64,000 nucleotides of DNA from Timema cristinae (lineage: Eukaryota > Arthropoda > Insecta > Phasmatodea > Timematidae). The stretch is taken from NCBI GenBank assembly GCA_039000515.1, contig JBCFYV010000001.1, positions 9,966,928 to 10,030,927 on the forward strand, read 5' to 3'. The translations under genes were made by a program, and so were the position numbers. Below are positions 47,926 to 58,667 of this stretch, piece after piece (position 1 is the stretch's first letter; the number at the start of each line of letters is the position of its first letter). The notes beneath the pieces were generated by a model. The model saw only the letters and a program-made list of their open reading frames with translations, did not search any database and was not told the origin of the DNA.

Positions 47926-48149
47926 CTAGCTATAAATGTTCACAATTATGTCATTGGTAGTATTTAATCCTAAAATAGAGACAAGAGCCAGTCCAAAAGA
48001 GGAAGGCTAATCTTCATAAATTATATAATTTAAATGCCGTTATAATAATTGAGCCAGGACCCTTAGTAAAATAGGCAGGAGTGTTACCAACGAGATGTCT
48101 GACAACTTTCCAGTATGTCCGCCACGGCGCCACTTATGCCTCTGTTTAT

Positions 48150-48391
48150 CTCCACGTCTTACTACCTATTCACGTTATACGTATAAGTTCTAATTACGCT
48201 GAGTTATGGATAAGGAAGGTTGAATTTACAGGAACTGTACCTGCATATGCATTAAGGGAGAGTGGAAAACCACTTTGAAAACCCTCAGCACACCCGACTG
48301 GGATTCTAACCCTGATCTCCTTGTCATCGGTAGTCCAGTCTAACACGAGAGTGACGCCTTAGACTATGCGGCCATTGAGGCAGGTCGCGAC
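48150..48391 (-). mobile_element. SINE-A copy, full length
   Basis: CACGTCTTACTACCTATTC at the left, body, B-box region GGGATTCTAACCC, head complement GAGTGACGCCTTAGAC to the right end. Confidence 0.8.
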
Positions 48392-48761
48392 CAAATACGT
48401 TCACCAACGACAAGAGGTATTTTGGCTTTCATCTTTAATCACTATTTACCAACCGACTGCTGTTGATACTTTGTTCCTTTCTCGGGCGCATAAATCTATT
48501 CCCTGTAAACTGTGTTTACTTTCCAGGATTTATTTATGATATTTATGTTTAAGAATTAAATATCCTCTTAGGTGTCAACCTGTCTTTGAACCAAAATAAA
48601 AAAATTCAAAATGTAAGCACATTCATAATTGCAGAGCTAAAGCCAAAAAACTCACTTTAATTTTTATAACGTACAAAAATAAGATGTAACACCAAAGAAG
48701 GATGACACAGTCGAATTCAAACAGGAAATAAACTTTTTTGACAGTTAAAAGAAAACAATTT

Positions 48762-48915
48762 TGGTATACTAGTATTCATACGCCAAATCATGTGATCTTC
48801 AGCTGTCACTTTTGACAAATAGAATTAATATCTATAATATAACAGCTATAAAATAATAAAATGTCTTATTAATGTTTGTATTTTCTAAATGATCGTTCCA
48901 ATCAGAATCCTACTA
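48762..48915 (+). repeat. R-family dispersed repeat
   Basis: AGTATTCATACGCCAAATCA, GTGATCTTCAGCTGTCAC and TTTGTATTTTCTAAATGATC in order. Confidence 0.6.
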
Positions 48916-49059
48916 CTTATGAACTATGAACAAATGAACTAGTCCGAGACGTGGTGACAATAAGGTCATTAGCATAATCTAAACTTCACCGGACAACAAG
49001 ATGACGAGAAATGAATCATCCTTAACTAGGATCATAGTCTATACCTAGCTTTGTATACT

Positions 49060-49990
49060 CCATTCACGGTAGGAATTACTCTCTGAAAGGTCCTTTTCAG
49101 TGGCGGCTCGTAGCTAAAATTAGTGGGGATGCTGCTCCAGAAAATTTTTACCCGTTTGTTTTAAAATTGTGTAAAAGGGAAAAAACATGTAAAAAAGAAA
49201 ATTTATTCAGGAACTTGATAAAAATCTTAACAAAAAAAAAAGACATCTTTTACTTACTTTAACTTAAATTGTTAAGTTCAAGCTTGATCTATTCATTTAA
49301 AAATGAAATTCATTCTTCTTGTTTTAATTTGAGCAAAAAGTTCAATAATTTTCTCCTTGATTTCTGGATGACAATTGAGGAAATTTTTCTCCATTGAAAT
49401 TACTGCAAGCGCATTTAGTCATTCTGTTAAATAAAAAACCGAAAAAAATAGCTGGAAGCAGAATAATAGTTTAATTCTACACTCTTCTACACTTTATCAC
49501 ATTCAAGAATATGGTACACGGTTTAAAGCACAACACACGCTGAGTAAAAAAAAAACTCCCTTCCACCATTACGCCAGAGCCGGCACTGCGATAGCAACAG
49601 TGCTCTCTCTACCTGGCAGTCCCAACTTCCTCCCCACCCCCTCCTATGTGCGCATGCGCACAACAGTCAAACACCACGTCGCTGGCACTGTGAAGCGCAC
49701 AGTTCCATACAAAGATTTTTGTATCTTTTTCATAAACTGGGGGTGACTACTGAAGTACTGACATTAAGCTTAAGGATATATATTGTACTACAAAAATAAA
49801 TAAAGAATTAAAGAAAAAAGGAATCATTATATTAAATGTTATCGATAATATCAAGTGGAAATAGGGGGTGCTGCAGTTCCGCAGTGCTATACACGAAGCC
49901 GCCACTCGTCTTTTTTCCTACCAATATCCTACTATATAATAGATTTCTGGTAGGGAAAAAGGCCTTTCAGAAAACAATTCCTACGCTGAA
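49060..49990. repeat. Older inverted repeat around the hAT-like element
   Basis: GTAGGAATTACTCTCTGAAA at ~49068 is inverted at ~49962-49990 (TTTCAGAAAACAATTCCTAC), so the hAT-like element landed inside another inverted-repeat sequence. Confidence 0.55.
49098..49907. mobile_element. Non-autonomous hAT-like element
   Basis: Termini CAGTGGCGGCTCG at the left and CGAAGCCGCCACTC at the right are inverted. Flanking 8-mers GTCCTTTT (49090-49097) and GTCTTTTT (49908-49915) look like a near-perfect 8-bp target duplication, as hAT elements make. No transposase frame inside. The interior holds a 16-bp palindrome with an NRF1-type core at 49647-49662. Confidence 0.7.
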
Positions 49991-50082
49991 CAGACTTAAG
50001 ACCCGCATAGCTGGGATGTATGGACTCCCCCCCCCCTCCCCCCACGAGGCTCAGCAATGATGCACGTATACATTCTAGTATG

Positions 50083-50362
50083 CTAATGCTGTAGGGAGAA
50101 GAAGGTAAAATTAAGGGATGTGTACCCGTAATTGAGTGGAGGTAGAGTTGACCACTTAACTACCGAAACGGACTAATTGTCTGACTCATATAGTTAGATT
50201 TTGACAATGACGAGCATGTCGGGATTCGAGTCCCGAACGGACGTAGTGAGGGTTCTTTAAGTAAAAACTAGTTTCTTAATCCCCTTTCATGAAAATTCGG
50301 GTACATTTCCTCCCAATTTTACCTAATTCTCCCTACCTCTATTCGCGTAGTTAAATGCGGAT
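50083..50362. mobile_element. Two SINE-A fragments, head-to-head
   Basis: A minus-strand piece (AAGGTAAAATTAAGGGATG to CTACCGAAACGG, 50083-50177) faces a plus-strand piece with B box (GGGATTCGAGTCCCG) and body (ATTCGGGTACATTTCCTC) at 50217-50362. Confidence 0.65.
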
Positions 50363-50769
50363 ATCCCCCCGACGGTAATAGACACACGGTGAAGGAAAAA
50401 TAAAGGTTGGATATAATTAGTTGGCAAATGAAAATTTGGAAAAGACAAATTGAATTCAGGGCCTGGGAGTTTTCGCGCCAATGTTCTACCTTGAGCAAAC
50501 CTGGTCCGTTTCGTATCCAGAATAGCGAGGAGACAGAAATACTAGTGGAGATTAAGCTCAAAGAAGAAGCGTCTACCTATAATAGGTCTCTTTCATCCTG
50601 AGACACAAATAAAATGTTTATATCATATAAATAAAATACGAGGAAATATAAACCAGCCGAGCGGGCATTTCCCCGAATGATTAAGGAGTGTGGAGTGAGA
50701 CCATCAGAGATGAAGCAGTTAGAGACCTTGTCCTTCGTCTCATCCCCTCACTAGATGGAGCCCTTAAAG

Positions 50770-51385
50770 TGGGGTGTGGATCACACGAGTGTTTTTACAC
50801 ATTTTTATAGCAAAATATTGATGACCTGGCGGTCTTGGGGTAGGGTGTCAGAATTCTGTGCTGGGGGTCCGGGGTTCAATCCTCGGTCCCGGCAAACCCT
50901 TCCTTCACCTCTGACGAGACGTGTATTAATCACAACTTGTGAATGTGGGGAATGCCAGGCCTCCACCATGGTTCGGATCCCACGTTAAACTGTAGGTCCT
51001 CCATTTTCATCTCACAATCACCTTATCATTACACATTAGCGTGCGTATAGCACGAACGGGTAGTAAGACGTGGTGATAATAACAATCATAAAAATAAAGC
51101 AAAATGTTAAATTTTCTTCATATGTTGATGTCAACAGTTGTTGAATATCTGTCAACTGTGTCCTGTAATTTAATGACAACCTTTTCTCTTCATTTAAAAA
51201 GTTTATCATCTGATGCTGCTATGCTCATGACAGATATTCAACAACCGTTGATATCACCACGTGAAGACAATTAAACTCATTTTTTCTACTGGAGCAAAAT
51301 ATTTGATTTATTTTAGCCAAAATAGTTTTGCTATAAAAACTGCTATAGTAATGCCCTTAACTTGTGTTCCCGACACACCCAACTT
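50770..51385. mobile_element. M1 hairpin element split by a SINE-E
   Basis: The left end (GTTTTTACACATTTTTATAG, 50788-50807) and the remainder (from ~51090) are separated by SINE-E. The hairpin arms are GTCAACAGTTGTTGAATATC near 51128 and its inverse near 51234-51257. Confidence 0.72.
50817..51090 (+). mobile_element. SINE-E copy inserted in M1
   Basis: Head GATGACCTGGCGGTCTTGGG, B box CCGGGGTTCAATCC, body, and tail CACGAACGGGTAGTAAGACG with a short A/T tail. AGCAAAAT just left of the head and again just right of the tail (~51098) is a likely target duplication. Confidence 0.82.
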
Positions 51386-51536
51386 AAGCCCCATCTATAG
51401 ACGACATACTGATTACTGACTTAAAAAGGTTTTATTGAAAACCAATTTAAAAATAGACAGGTATTTATTTTAATTAAATTATTTATTTAGTAAAACGTGA
51501 CAGATAAGAAGTACACTTTTCAAACTCTTTTATATA

Positions 51537-51610
<74 letters not shown>
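51537..51610. repeat. (TA)n-(TG)n microsatellite
   Basis: Compound dinucleotide tract; the short frame across it is not coding. Confidence 0.9.
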
Positions 51611-51611
<1 letters not shown>

Positions 51612-51850
51612 ATAAAATGGTGTCAACTGCTTGGTTGGTATCAACTAACTTATTTTTAAATATGTATGAAAAAGTGAGAGCAAAAACGTATTTCAAAACG
51701 TGGTTGTCGGAAATGTTGATTTGGTCGGTGGAAAGAGTTCTTAGACCCAGCTGTGGCCGGGCAGGGTGATGTGTGTGTGTGTGTTATGACGTCCAGTCAA
51801 ACCTGTCCACCAAGTCACCAGGTGTGAACTGGTCCACGCAGACAATGAGG

Positions 51851-51858
51851 TATAAAAG
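51851..51858 (+). promoter_or_regulatory. TATA box of small secreted-protein gene
   Basis: TATAAAAG, 50 nt upstream of the ATG at 51908. TCCAGT at 51881-51886 is a plausible initiator at the right distance. Confidence 0.78.
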
Positions 51859-51907
51859 GTAAAGTGCATTGTGGATCCGCTCCAGTTTCCACCAAGGCGC
51901 GGTTAAG

Positions 51908-51919
51908 ATGGCTCTAAAG
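51908..51919 (+). CDS. Small secreted protein, exon 1 (M-A-L-K)
   Basis: ATG GCT CTA AAG with a GTAACT donor, the only plus-strand example of the four-codon first exon seen in all the cuticle genes here. It joins 54654 in phase 0. The intron is ~2.7 kb and holds SINE-D, R and SINE-E copies and a SINE-A with a LINE fragment nested in it. Confidence 0.75.
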
Positions 51920-51979
51920 GTAACTTTCCACCGTTGATAAATGGTTGTTGATACGTAAACACAAATCACTAAGTGGTTC

Positions 51980-52022
<43 letters not shown>

Positions 52023-52031
52023 GTTATTATT
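51980..52031. repeat. (TTA)n microsatellite in the secreted-protein intron
   Basis: ATT trinucleotides interrupted once by TTG, 60 bp past the splice donor. Confidence 0.9.
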
Positions 52032-52084
52032 AACCAGCACTTCCTGAACCTGATGGTTATACCAGAACAGTACTAACAGACTAG

Positions 52085-52248
52085 CTTAACTTAAGAACAC
52101 AGCACAAAGGTACTCCGGTCGTTAATTCATTACTGAGAATGGGAAAGTATCAGTTTCACAGGCGATATTTTTTTTACCATGTCGGGAAATTAACTCTGAG
52201 CCTTTGGTTTAGTAGAGAGCCGCGCTCGCTACCAAATGAGTTTAGATG
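52085..52248 (-). mobile_element. SINE-D copy
   Basis: GGTCGTTAATTCATTACTGA at the left and the tRNA-Lys-like head complement (CTCTGAGCC, CGCTACCAAATGAG) at the right. Confidence 0.65.
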
Positions 52249-52309
52249 TCAGACCATGTACAATCAAATTAGTTTATGAGGACACTTTTTTATATTTCCG
52301 AAATTCCGA

Positions 52310-52470
52310 AATTTACTAAAACTACTTTAATATATTCATAAGTCAAGTCATGCCACTTTATATCACTGTGTATTATCAATATATGTAGAGTAACAATAAT
52401 CAAATGGTACCAATGTTAACCGCAAAACAACATGTTTGTATTCTATAGAAGTTTCTTCCTACAACAATCC
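52310..52470 (+). repeat. R-family dispersed repeat
   Basis: ACTAAAACTACTTTAATATA, CATAAGTCAAGTCATG, GTTTGTATTCTATAG, AATCCTACTATATTA. Confidence 0.63.
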
Positions 52471-52529
52471 TACTATATTATGCAAGGTATATTAGCTTTT
52501 AGTTGCCCAAAGAGGATTCTACATCACTT

Positions 52530-52814
52530 AGGAGTGACCTGGAGGTCTAGGGGTAAGGTGTCAGACTTCTGTGCTGGCAGTCAGGGGTTCAATCCTCGGT
52601 CCCGGCACAGATTTATCTGATTACCAAACCCTTCCTTCACCTCTGACAAGACGTGTATTAAACACAACTTGTGGATGTGTGGAATGTCAGGCCTCTACCG
52701 TGGTTCGGATCCCACGTTAAACTGTAGGTCCTCCATTTCATCTCACAATTACCCTACTATTACACGTTAGCGTAAGTGCGTATAACCCGAACGGTTAGTA
52801 ATACACCGTGTTGT

Positions 52815-52861
<47 letters not shown>
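52530..52861 (+). mobile_element. SINE-E copy with 10-bp target duplication
   Basis: TACATCACTT flanks both ends (52520-52529 and 52862-52871). Head GTGACCTGGAGGTCTAGGGG, B box GGGGTTCAATCC, body, shared tail, then a long (TAA)n. Confidence 0.92.
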
Positions 52862-52864
<3 letters not shown>

Positions 52865-53324
52865 ATCACTTTGATCCTAGTCAGATTGTTTTAACAGGTT
52901 AATAGTGACACGGACCACTTTCTTAGTGAACTCCGAACCCCATGTGATCTGAGGGTCATGTGTGTATAGTCTGGTCTCGGGAATTATACCCTCCCCCCGT
53001 AAACCAAGTTGGCCCCAGAGTAAAGCACTAGGTGCCAACATTCACTGGAATCTAAAAGGTCGAAGTCCAAAGATATTTTATAGGTGCTTGGTTTCTCACT
53101 CTCGACTACGGTAGAGGCCGGCGAGACGAGTTCTCGTAAAGAAGCCGCGGATAAGCATCACCAGGGTTGAAAATATGAACATGAGAAATGTAGTTTAATA
53201 ACATCAATCTATAATTTGGATAGATAGATTACAAATGATACATTTAAAATATACAATGAACAATTTGAAGACAAAACCGTGGGGAGGATTGTATTAAATA
53301 ATTTATATGACTAAGACTATTTTC

Positions 53325-53962
53325 TTATCAACCCGTATTACTAACCGTTCGGGTTGTACACACGTTTATTAAAAACAATAATGTGTTAAGGATAAAGAAG
53401 TTTGAATTTAGTAGAAGTATATCCGTATGTGCATGGCGGGAGATTTATTTAATTTATTTATTCAGTGTTTACAGGCCCGGTATCTTACAATCTTTAAATC
53501 CGGGCCGTTTTTCCACACAACTTTTACTTTATTTATACAATTTTAATATGAATTTCCTTTTTACCATTACAACACATATTTTGGCTCTTAACTTAAATGA
53601 AATTCAACTACCCCTAGCTCAATTTGATCCACCCGGGTATATTACGCCCCGGTACCCTCCCCCGCTAGGCCCTTCACAATGTCCGGGATTTCACTCCCGA
53701 GTCCGCCAAGCGCTCAGCAGAGGTGGGCATCCCCATAATAACCACCTGGGGAGGCGCCCTATCAGAGTTGGTGCCCCGCCTACTTTCTAGCCACCATACC
53801 TCTGTTTTCACCCTTCCTTCCACCCTTGGCAGCTGAATTTCCTAATCTATGCATGGCGGGAGAGTTGAAAAACCTCAATACACCCGAAAGACTTCTCCCC
53901 ACCATCGGTAGTCCAGTCTATTTTGAGAGTGACGTCTTAGACCATGCGGCCACCAAAGCGGG
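53325..53962 (-). mobile_element. SINE-A copy interrupted by a LINE 3' end
   Basis: Left part (CGTATTACTAACCGTTCGGG to the body near 53429) and right part (AGTTGAAAAACCTCAATACA to CACCAAAGCGGGTT) are one SINE-A split by a 406-bp insert. Confidence 0.85.
53444..53849 (-). mobile_element. 5'-truncated LINE-like insert with 14-bp target duplication
   Basis: Flanked by TGCATGGCGGGAGA at 53430-53443 and 53850-53863. Read on the minus strand it ends in CACTGAATAAATAAATT, an A-rich retrotransposon-type tail. It carries ~400 bp of GC-richer sequence with no reverse-transcriptase motif, consistent with the 3' UTR of a truncated non-LTR element or an unrelated SINE. Confidence 0.75.
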
Positions 53963-53963
53963 T

Positions 53964-54484
53964 TCCTAATAAGACTGCTCAAACGACAAAGTGAAACGTC
54001 ACAAGGAAAGAATCATTCGCATTAACATTTCACTCTCGAGAAGAAATAAATTGAAACTATGGCAAATGGAACAAATATAATACCGTAATAACCGGCGTAG
54101 TGGTTTACAATCTTGGGTTCAATCCTGACCGAGTGTCTTAGAGGTGTTTCACATTCCATGTACAGGCAATTGTTGACTCACGTCCTGTAATATCACCCTC
54201 TTCCATTTTCCTCAGTTGTTAGATTGAACATTTAATAGCAAACACGTTGAGGTGATGAAATAGACTAACACATACCCAATAGGAGACTAACTATCAGGAG
54301 TATTCCGCACCTTACTCGATAACAGGGGTTGGGTAAAGAACCGGTGTTAAGACCTCGACAGTGATCAAGAGCGTTAGTATACAGACACACTGACCTACCA
54401 CTGAGAGACGGTCATTATAATCTTGTTTTAGAGTACTACGCGCTGACAGTGTCCACAATTTAAAGGAACAATGTGGTATGTTAC
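53964..54484. other. Intronic, nothing recognised
   Basis: Unique AT-rich sequence within the secreted-protein intron. A TTGGGTTCAATCC near 54112 may be a tRNA-like remnant. Confidence 0.35.
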
Positions 54485-54653
54485 AGATCTTAGAGATAAT
54501 GTTGTATGTTCATCTCATGAAGATAATGTCGTTTGTTCCAGCTCACAGAGATAATGTCGTTTGTTCCAGCTCACAGAGATAATGTTGTTTGTTCCAGCTC
54601 ACAGAGATAATGTCGTTTGTTCCAGCTCACAGAGATAATGTTGTTTGTTCCAG
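54485..54653 (+). repeat. 28-bp tandem repeat carrying the splice acceptor
   Basis: About six copies of CTCACAGAGATAATGTCG then TTTGTTCCAG. Each unit ends in a usable TTCCAG-CTCA acceptor; the exon of the secreted protein starts after the last one. Confidence 0.9.
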
Positions 54654-54869
54654 CTCATAGTCCTGGCCGCTCTCCTAGTGGTAGTGATTGGCGGGAACCT
54701 CCGTACCTCACCCCAGGACGCCGACCCCGGTGCGGGCTACGCCTCCTCCTCCAACTACAACTCGCAGCCCCTCAACTACGACACCCCCGAAATCAAGTCA
54801 CCATCCTTGCCCCGCCCCCTGAACGCACCGAAGCCAACTCCAGAGGGCGAAGCAGCCGTGTCCGACTAG
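54654..54869 (+). CDS. Small secreted protein, exon 2
   Basis: Begins right after TTCCAG with L-I-V-L-A-A-L-L-V-V-V-I-G-G; with MALK from exon 1 it forms a strong signal peptide. The joined product is ~75 residues. The mature part starts near NLRTSPQDADPG, then a Ser/Asn/Tyr stretch (YASSSNYNSQPLNYDTPE), a Pro-rich stretch (SPSLPRPLNAPKPTPEGE) and ends AAVSD and stop. No RR domain and no cysteines are visible, and I do not recognise the family. Position in the cuticle cluster and the shared promoter/first-exon layout suggest a secreted epidermal or cuticular product; that is inference. The acceptor lies at the end of a 28-bp tandem repeat that copies the acceptor several times. A longer overlapping frame on the same strand (54617-54928) is rejected because it lacks this signal peptide. 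Confidence 0.74.
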   Translation, partial: LIVLAALLVVVIGGNLRTSPQDADPGAGYASSSNYNSQPLNYDTPEIKSPSLPRPLNAPKPTPEGEAAVSD

Positions 54870-55009
54870 TCAACAACACCCGCTATGGAGTGTCTGGATA
54901 CAAGGAGATGACTGGATATGTAGTTTGACTGTCGCCCGCCGAGCAGCGCTCCCTATCCACAGCTTAGTCATAGAGCTGCTTCACATTCACCCGAATGCGT
55001 AATAGCGCT

Positions 55010-55092
55010 TCTCTAATCAAAGTATCCCCCATAACTCTTATCTATACAAAGTATCCCCCATAACTCTTCTCTATACAAAATATCCCCCAAAC
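55010..55092. repeat. Short direct repeats in the 3' flank
   Basis: Three copies of a unit with AAAGTATCCCCCATAACTCT, just past the secreted-protein stop. Confidence 0.7.
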
Positions 55093-56142
55093 TCTACTTT
55101 AGACTCGTCGTAATTATAGTCATGTCCGTATTAACCAATATCCCGGTATTTGAATAACAAGCAGTTCAGGTCGAAAGGGGGGCTGGTCTGTCTCATGTCC
55201 GAATATCGAATATATATTCGGCTCTGAGCGTCTCCTTGACCAATGATTTCGATCTTTTCACCTTGTCTTAGAAAATCACTTATGTCCAGGAATTATGAAT
55301 GTACGAAATCCTTAGTTGAAGACGTACTCTAAATATAAATAAATTACGTTGTAATTCAAAATTTTACCGTAGAGACAAATTATTATGAAATAAACCAATA
55401 TTTGTTTTGTGCAATGATTGTGTGTTTAATAATTAATCTTCTCTTATTTTCGCGGCACCCCTTCAAAAAACCTCTCCCAAAGCCCGTGTTGAACGCAGGC
55501 AGGAACCAATGAACACAAAACTCGGAGTATGGGACAAGTTTGGTCTGGCAATCTAAAAAAAAGTCCAACCGAATAGCACAACTTGCAAAAACAACAACTG
55601 TGCCCGTCTTTTATGATGTTAACAGATGAGATTCTTGTAATTACTACCAACTGTTGTCCAAACTTATAGGAGTAAGTCCAGTGTGATAAAGTGCCATGCG
55701 AGATTGGACATGATATAGCACCTAAGTGTCAAAGTCATATATCCCCACCAAGGAATAAAATAAGATAGAGCTGGATCGAATACACTTCTTCTAGAATCTT
55801 TAAAAAAACAAACGGAGAGTTTGAAAAATAAGTTCCTGTACTTAAAAAGCCCCCATCAAATTGTGTAATATATTTGATATATGTATTATTAGTATTATTT
55901 AAATTTGAAATAAAACATCGTCTAAGAATAATAATGAGTGTGTTTTCTTGTTTTATTAAACGACTAACTAAACGGTATCATTACAAATACATCTAATTGA
56001 AACGATGCAGAGTAGATGATGTCTGTGACGTGTAGTTAACAAACTGATCGGCAGATGTTCGATTCAGCTGTGGATGTCAATCGAGGCCGTATCATACACA
56101 AAGCCACTGGAGAATGTATGTCTGATTATGTCACAGCAGTAG
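55093..56142. other. Intergenic, no gene seen
   Basis: AT-rich. AATAAA-type sites near 55336 and 55387 could end the secreted-protein transcript. Minus-strand frames at 55383-55650 show no recognisable product. Confidence 0.4.
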
Positions 56143-56434
56143 TATTATTATTATTAGCACCGCGTCTTACTACCCGTTCGGGTTATACGCACTTACGCTA
56201 ATGTGTAATGGTAGGGTGATTGTGAGATGAAATGGAGGATCTACAGTTTAACGTTGGATCCGAACCACGGTGGAGGCATGGCATTCCACACATTTACAAG
56301 TTGTGATTAATACACGTCTTGTCAGAGGTGAAGGAAGGGTTTGGCAATCAAATGAAACTGTGCCGGGACCGAGGATTGAACCCCGGACCCCAGCACAGAA
56401 GTCAGACACCTTACCCCCTAGACCACCAGCTCAC
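56143..56434 (-). mobile_element. SINE-E copy with (TAA)n tail
   Basis: (TTA)n, shared tail GCACCGCGTCTTACTACCCG, body, B box GGATTGAACCCCGG, head complement CTAGACCACCAGCTCACC. Confidence 0.87.
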
Positions 56435-56920
56435 CAACAGCATAAGTAATTGAATTACTATCACTCATACTATAAATGTCAAGAAAACGTTAATACAGCT
56501 TAAAACCACAACTAAATAAAATGTATTGTTAAAACAAAAAAAAAAAAAAAAAAATACAACAAACTTTTTGTGTTAATGAATGCAAACAGAATAGAAGTAC
56601 TGTATGATTATTTTCCTCTAACCGGGGTGAGGACTTAGCTGCCTCTTCCACTGAGGTAGTGGCCTGCAACATTATTATTTGTCCGTGTGATTAGTTAAGC
56701 TGTCCTGTTTCTAACTAAATCACGGAAATCATGCGAACGGTTATCCAGGGTTGTGTTAAGTTAGTCTCTAAGATCCTTGGTTGGTCGAATCGCCAGATAA
56801 ACACTTAATACATTTCATGACAAAGGATGCGTTCAATAATTCAGAAGATCCATTGTCAGCAATCAAACATTATGACCTACCCAAACAAATAAAGTGATGC
56901 TTACAAATAATTTAACAACC
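56435..56920. other. Intergenic, no gene seen
   Basis: AT-rich; poly(A) tract at 56537-56555. Confidence 0.4.
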
Positions 56921-58276
56921 TACACCTATCACTCCAGCCCAACTACACACATACACCTATCACTCCAGCACAACTCCACACAAACACCTATCACTCCAGC
57001 CCAACTCCACACATACACCTATCACTCCCACCAAACTACACACAAACACCTATCACTCCAGCACAACTCCACACAAACACCTATCACTCCAGCCCAACTC
57101 CACACATACACCTATCACTCCAACCCAACTCCACACATACACCTATCACTCCAGCCCAACTCCACACATACACCTATCACTCCCACCCAACTCCACACAA
57201 ACACCTATCACTCCAGCCCAACTCCACACATACACCTATCACTCCCACCAAACTACACACATATACCTATCACTCCAACCCAACTCCACACATACACCTA
57301 TCACTCCAGCCCAACTCCACACATACACCTATCACTCCCACCAAACTACACACATATACCTATCACTCCAACCCAACTACACACATACACCTATCACTCC
57401 AACCCAACTCCACACATACACCTATCACTCCACCAAACTACACGCATACACCTATCACTCCCACCAAACTACACGCATACACCTATCACTCCAGCCCAAC
57501 TCCACACATACACCTATCACTCCAACCCAACTCCACACAAACACCTATCACTTCAGCCCAACTACACACATACACCTATCACTCCCACCCAACTCCACAC
57601 ATACACCTACCACTCCCACCCAACTACACACATACACCTATCACTTCAGCCCAACTTCACGCATACACCTATCACTCCAGCCCAACTCCACACAAACACC
57701 TATCACTCCAGCCTAACTACACACATACACCTATCACTCCAGCACAACTCACACATACACCTATCACTCCAACCCAACTCCACACATACACCTATCACTC
57801 CCACCAAACTACACGCATACACCTATCACTCCCACCCAACTCCACACATACACCTATCACTTCAGCCCAACTCCACACATACACCTATCACTTCAGCCCA
57901 ACTACACACATACACCTATCACTCCAACCCAACTCCACACATACACCTATCACTCCCACCAAACTACACCGCATACACCTATCACTCCAGCCCAACTCCA
58001 CGCATACACCTATCACTCCAGCCCAACTACACACATACACCTATCACTCCAGTACAACTACACACATACACCTATCACTCCAGCACAACTCCACACAAAC
58101 ACCTATCACTCCCACCAAACTATACGCATACACCTATCACTCCAGCCAACTACACACAATACACCTATCACTCCACACAACTCCACACAAACACCTATCA
58201 CTCCCACCAAACTATACGCATACACCTATCACTCCAGCCCAACTCCACACAAACACCTATCACTCCCACCCAACCA
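56921..58276. repeat. Minisatellite, 31-bp unit, ~44 copies
   Basis: Unit CCAACTCCACACATACACCT then ATCACTCCAGC. G is almost absent from one strand. The unit has no stop in any plus-strand frame, so a 526-codon frame (56894-58474) runs through it with a 31-residue super-repeat that merely cycles the three frames; not a gene. Confidence 0.96.
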
Positions 58277-58390
58277 TTGAAAAGAACTATTTACTCGTAT
58301 ATTCGTCTCCTAAGAACTAATGAGACGGGAACAAGAACCAATAACAAGAGCGTCACAAATCAAGTAAACCACTTTTTTTTGTCATTATTT

Positions 58391-58633
58391 AGCACCGCGT
58401 CTTACTACCCGTTCGGGTTATACGCTTTAAGTACTAATTACGCTAATGGATTAGAAATAGGGAAGTTGAATTAAAGGAAGTGGACCCGCATTTGCGTGGA
58501 GGGAGAGTGGAAAACTATTTAGGAAAAACCACTCACAGTTCACCCGACCTAGATTCGAACCTTAATCTCCCCGTCCTCAGCAGTCGAGCTCAACACGACA
58601 GGTGCGTTAGCCAACTATGCCACCGAGGCGGGT
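58391..58633 (-). mobile_element. SINE-A copy, full length
   Basis: GCACCGCGTCTTACTACCCG at the left, body, B box AGATTCGAACC, head complement to ACCGAGGCGGGTC. Same subtype as the copy at 33884 (shared CAGCAGTCGAGCTCAACACG). Confidence 0.88.
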
Positions 58634-58667
58634 CAGTAAACTACATGCATTTATTTTCGTCAAAGTT

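Noticed and set aside
54617..54928. 103-codon frame overlapping the secreted-protein exon
   Set aside because: Out of phase with the TATA/first-exon module, no signal peptide, and starts inside the 28-bp repeat.
56894..58474. 526-codon plus-strand open frame
   Set aside because: It is a read-through of a 31-bp satellite without stops; all three frames are equally open.
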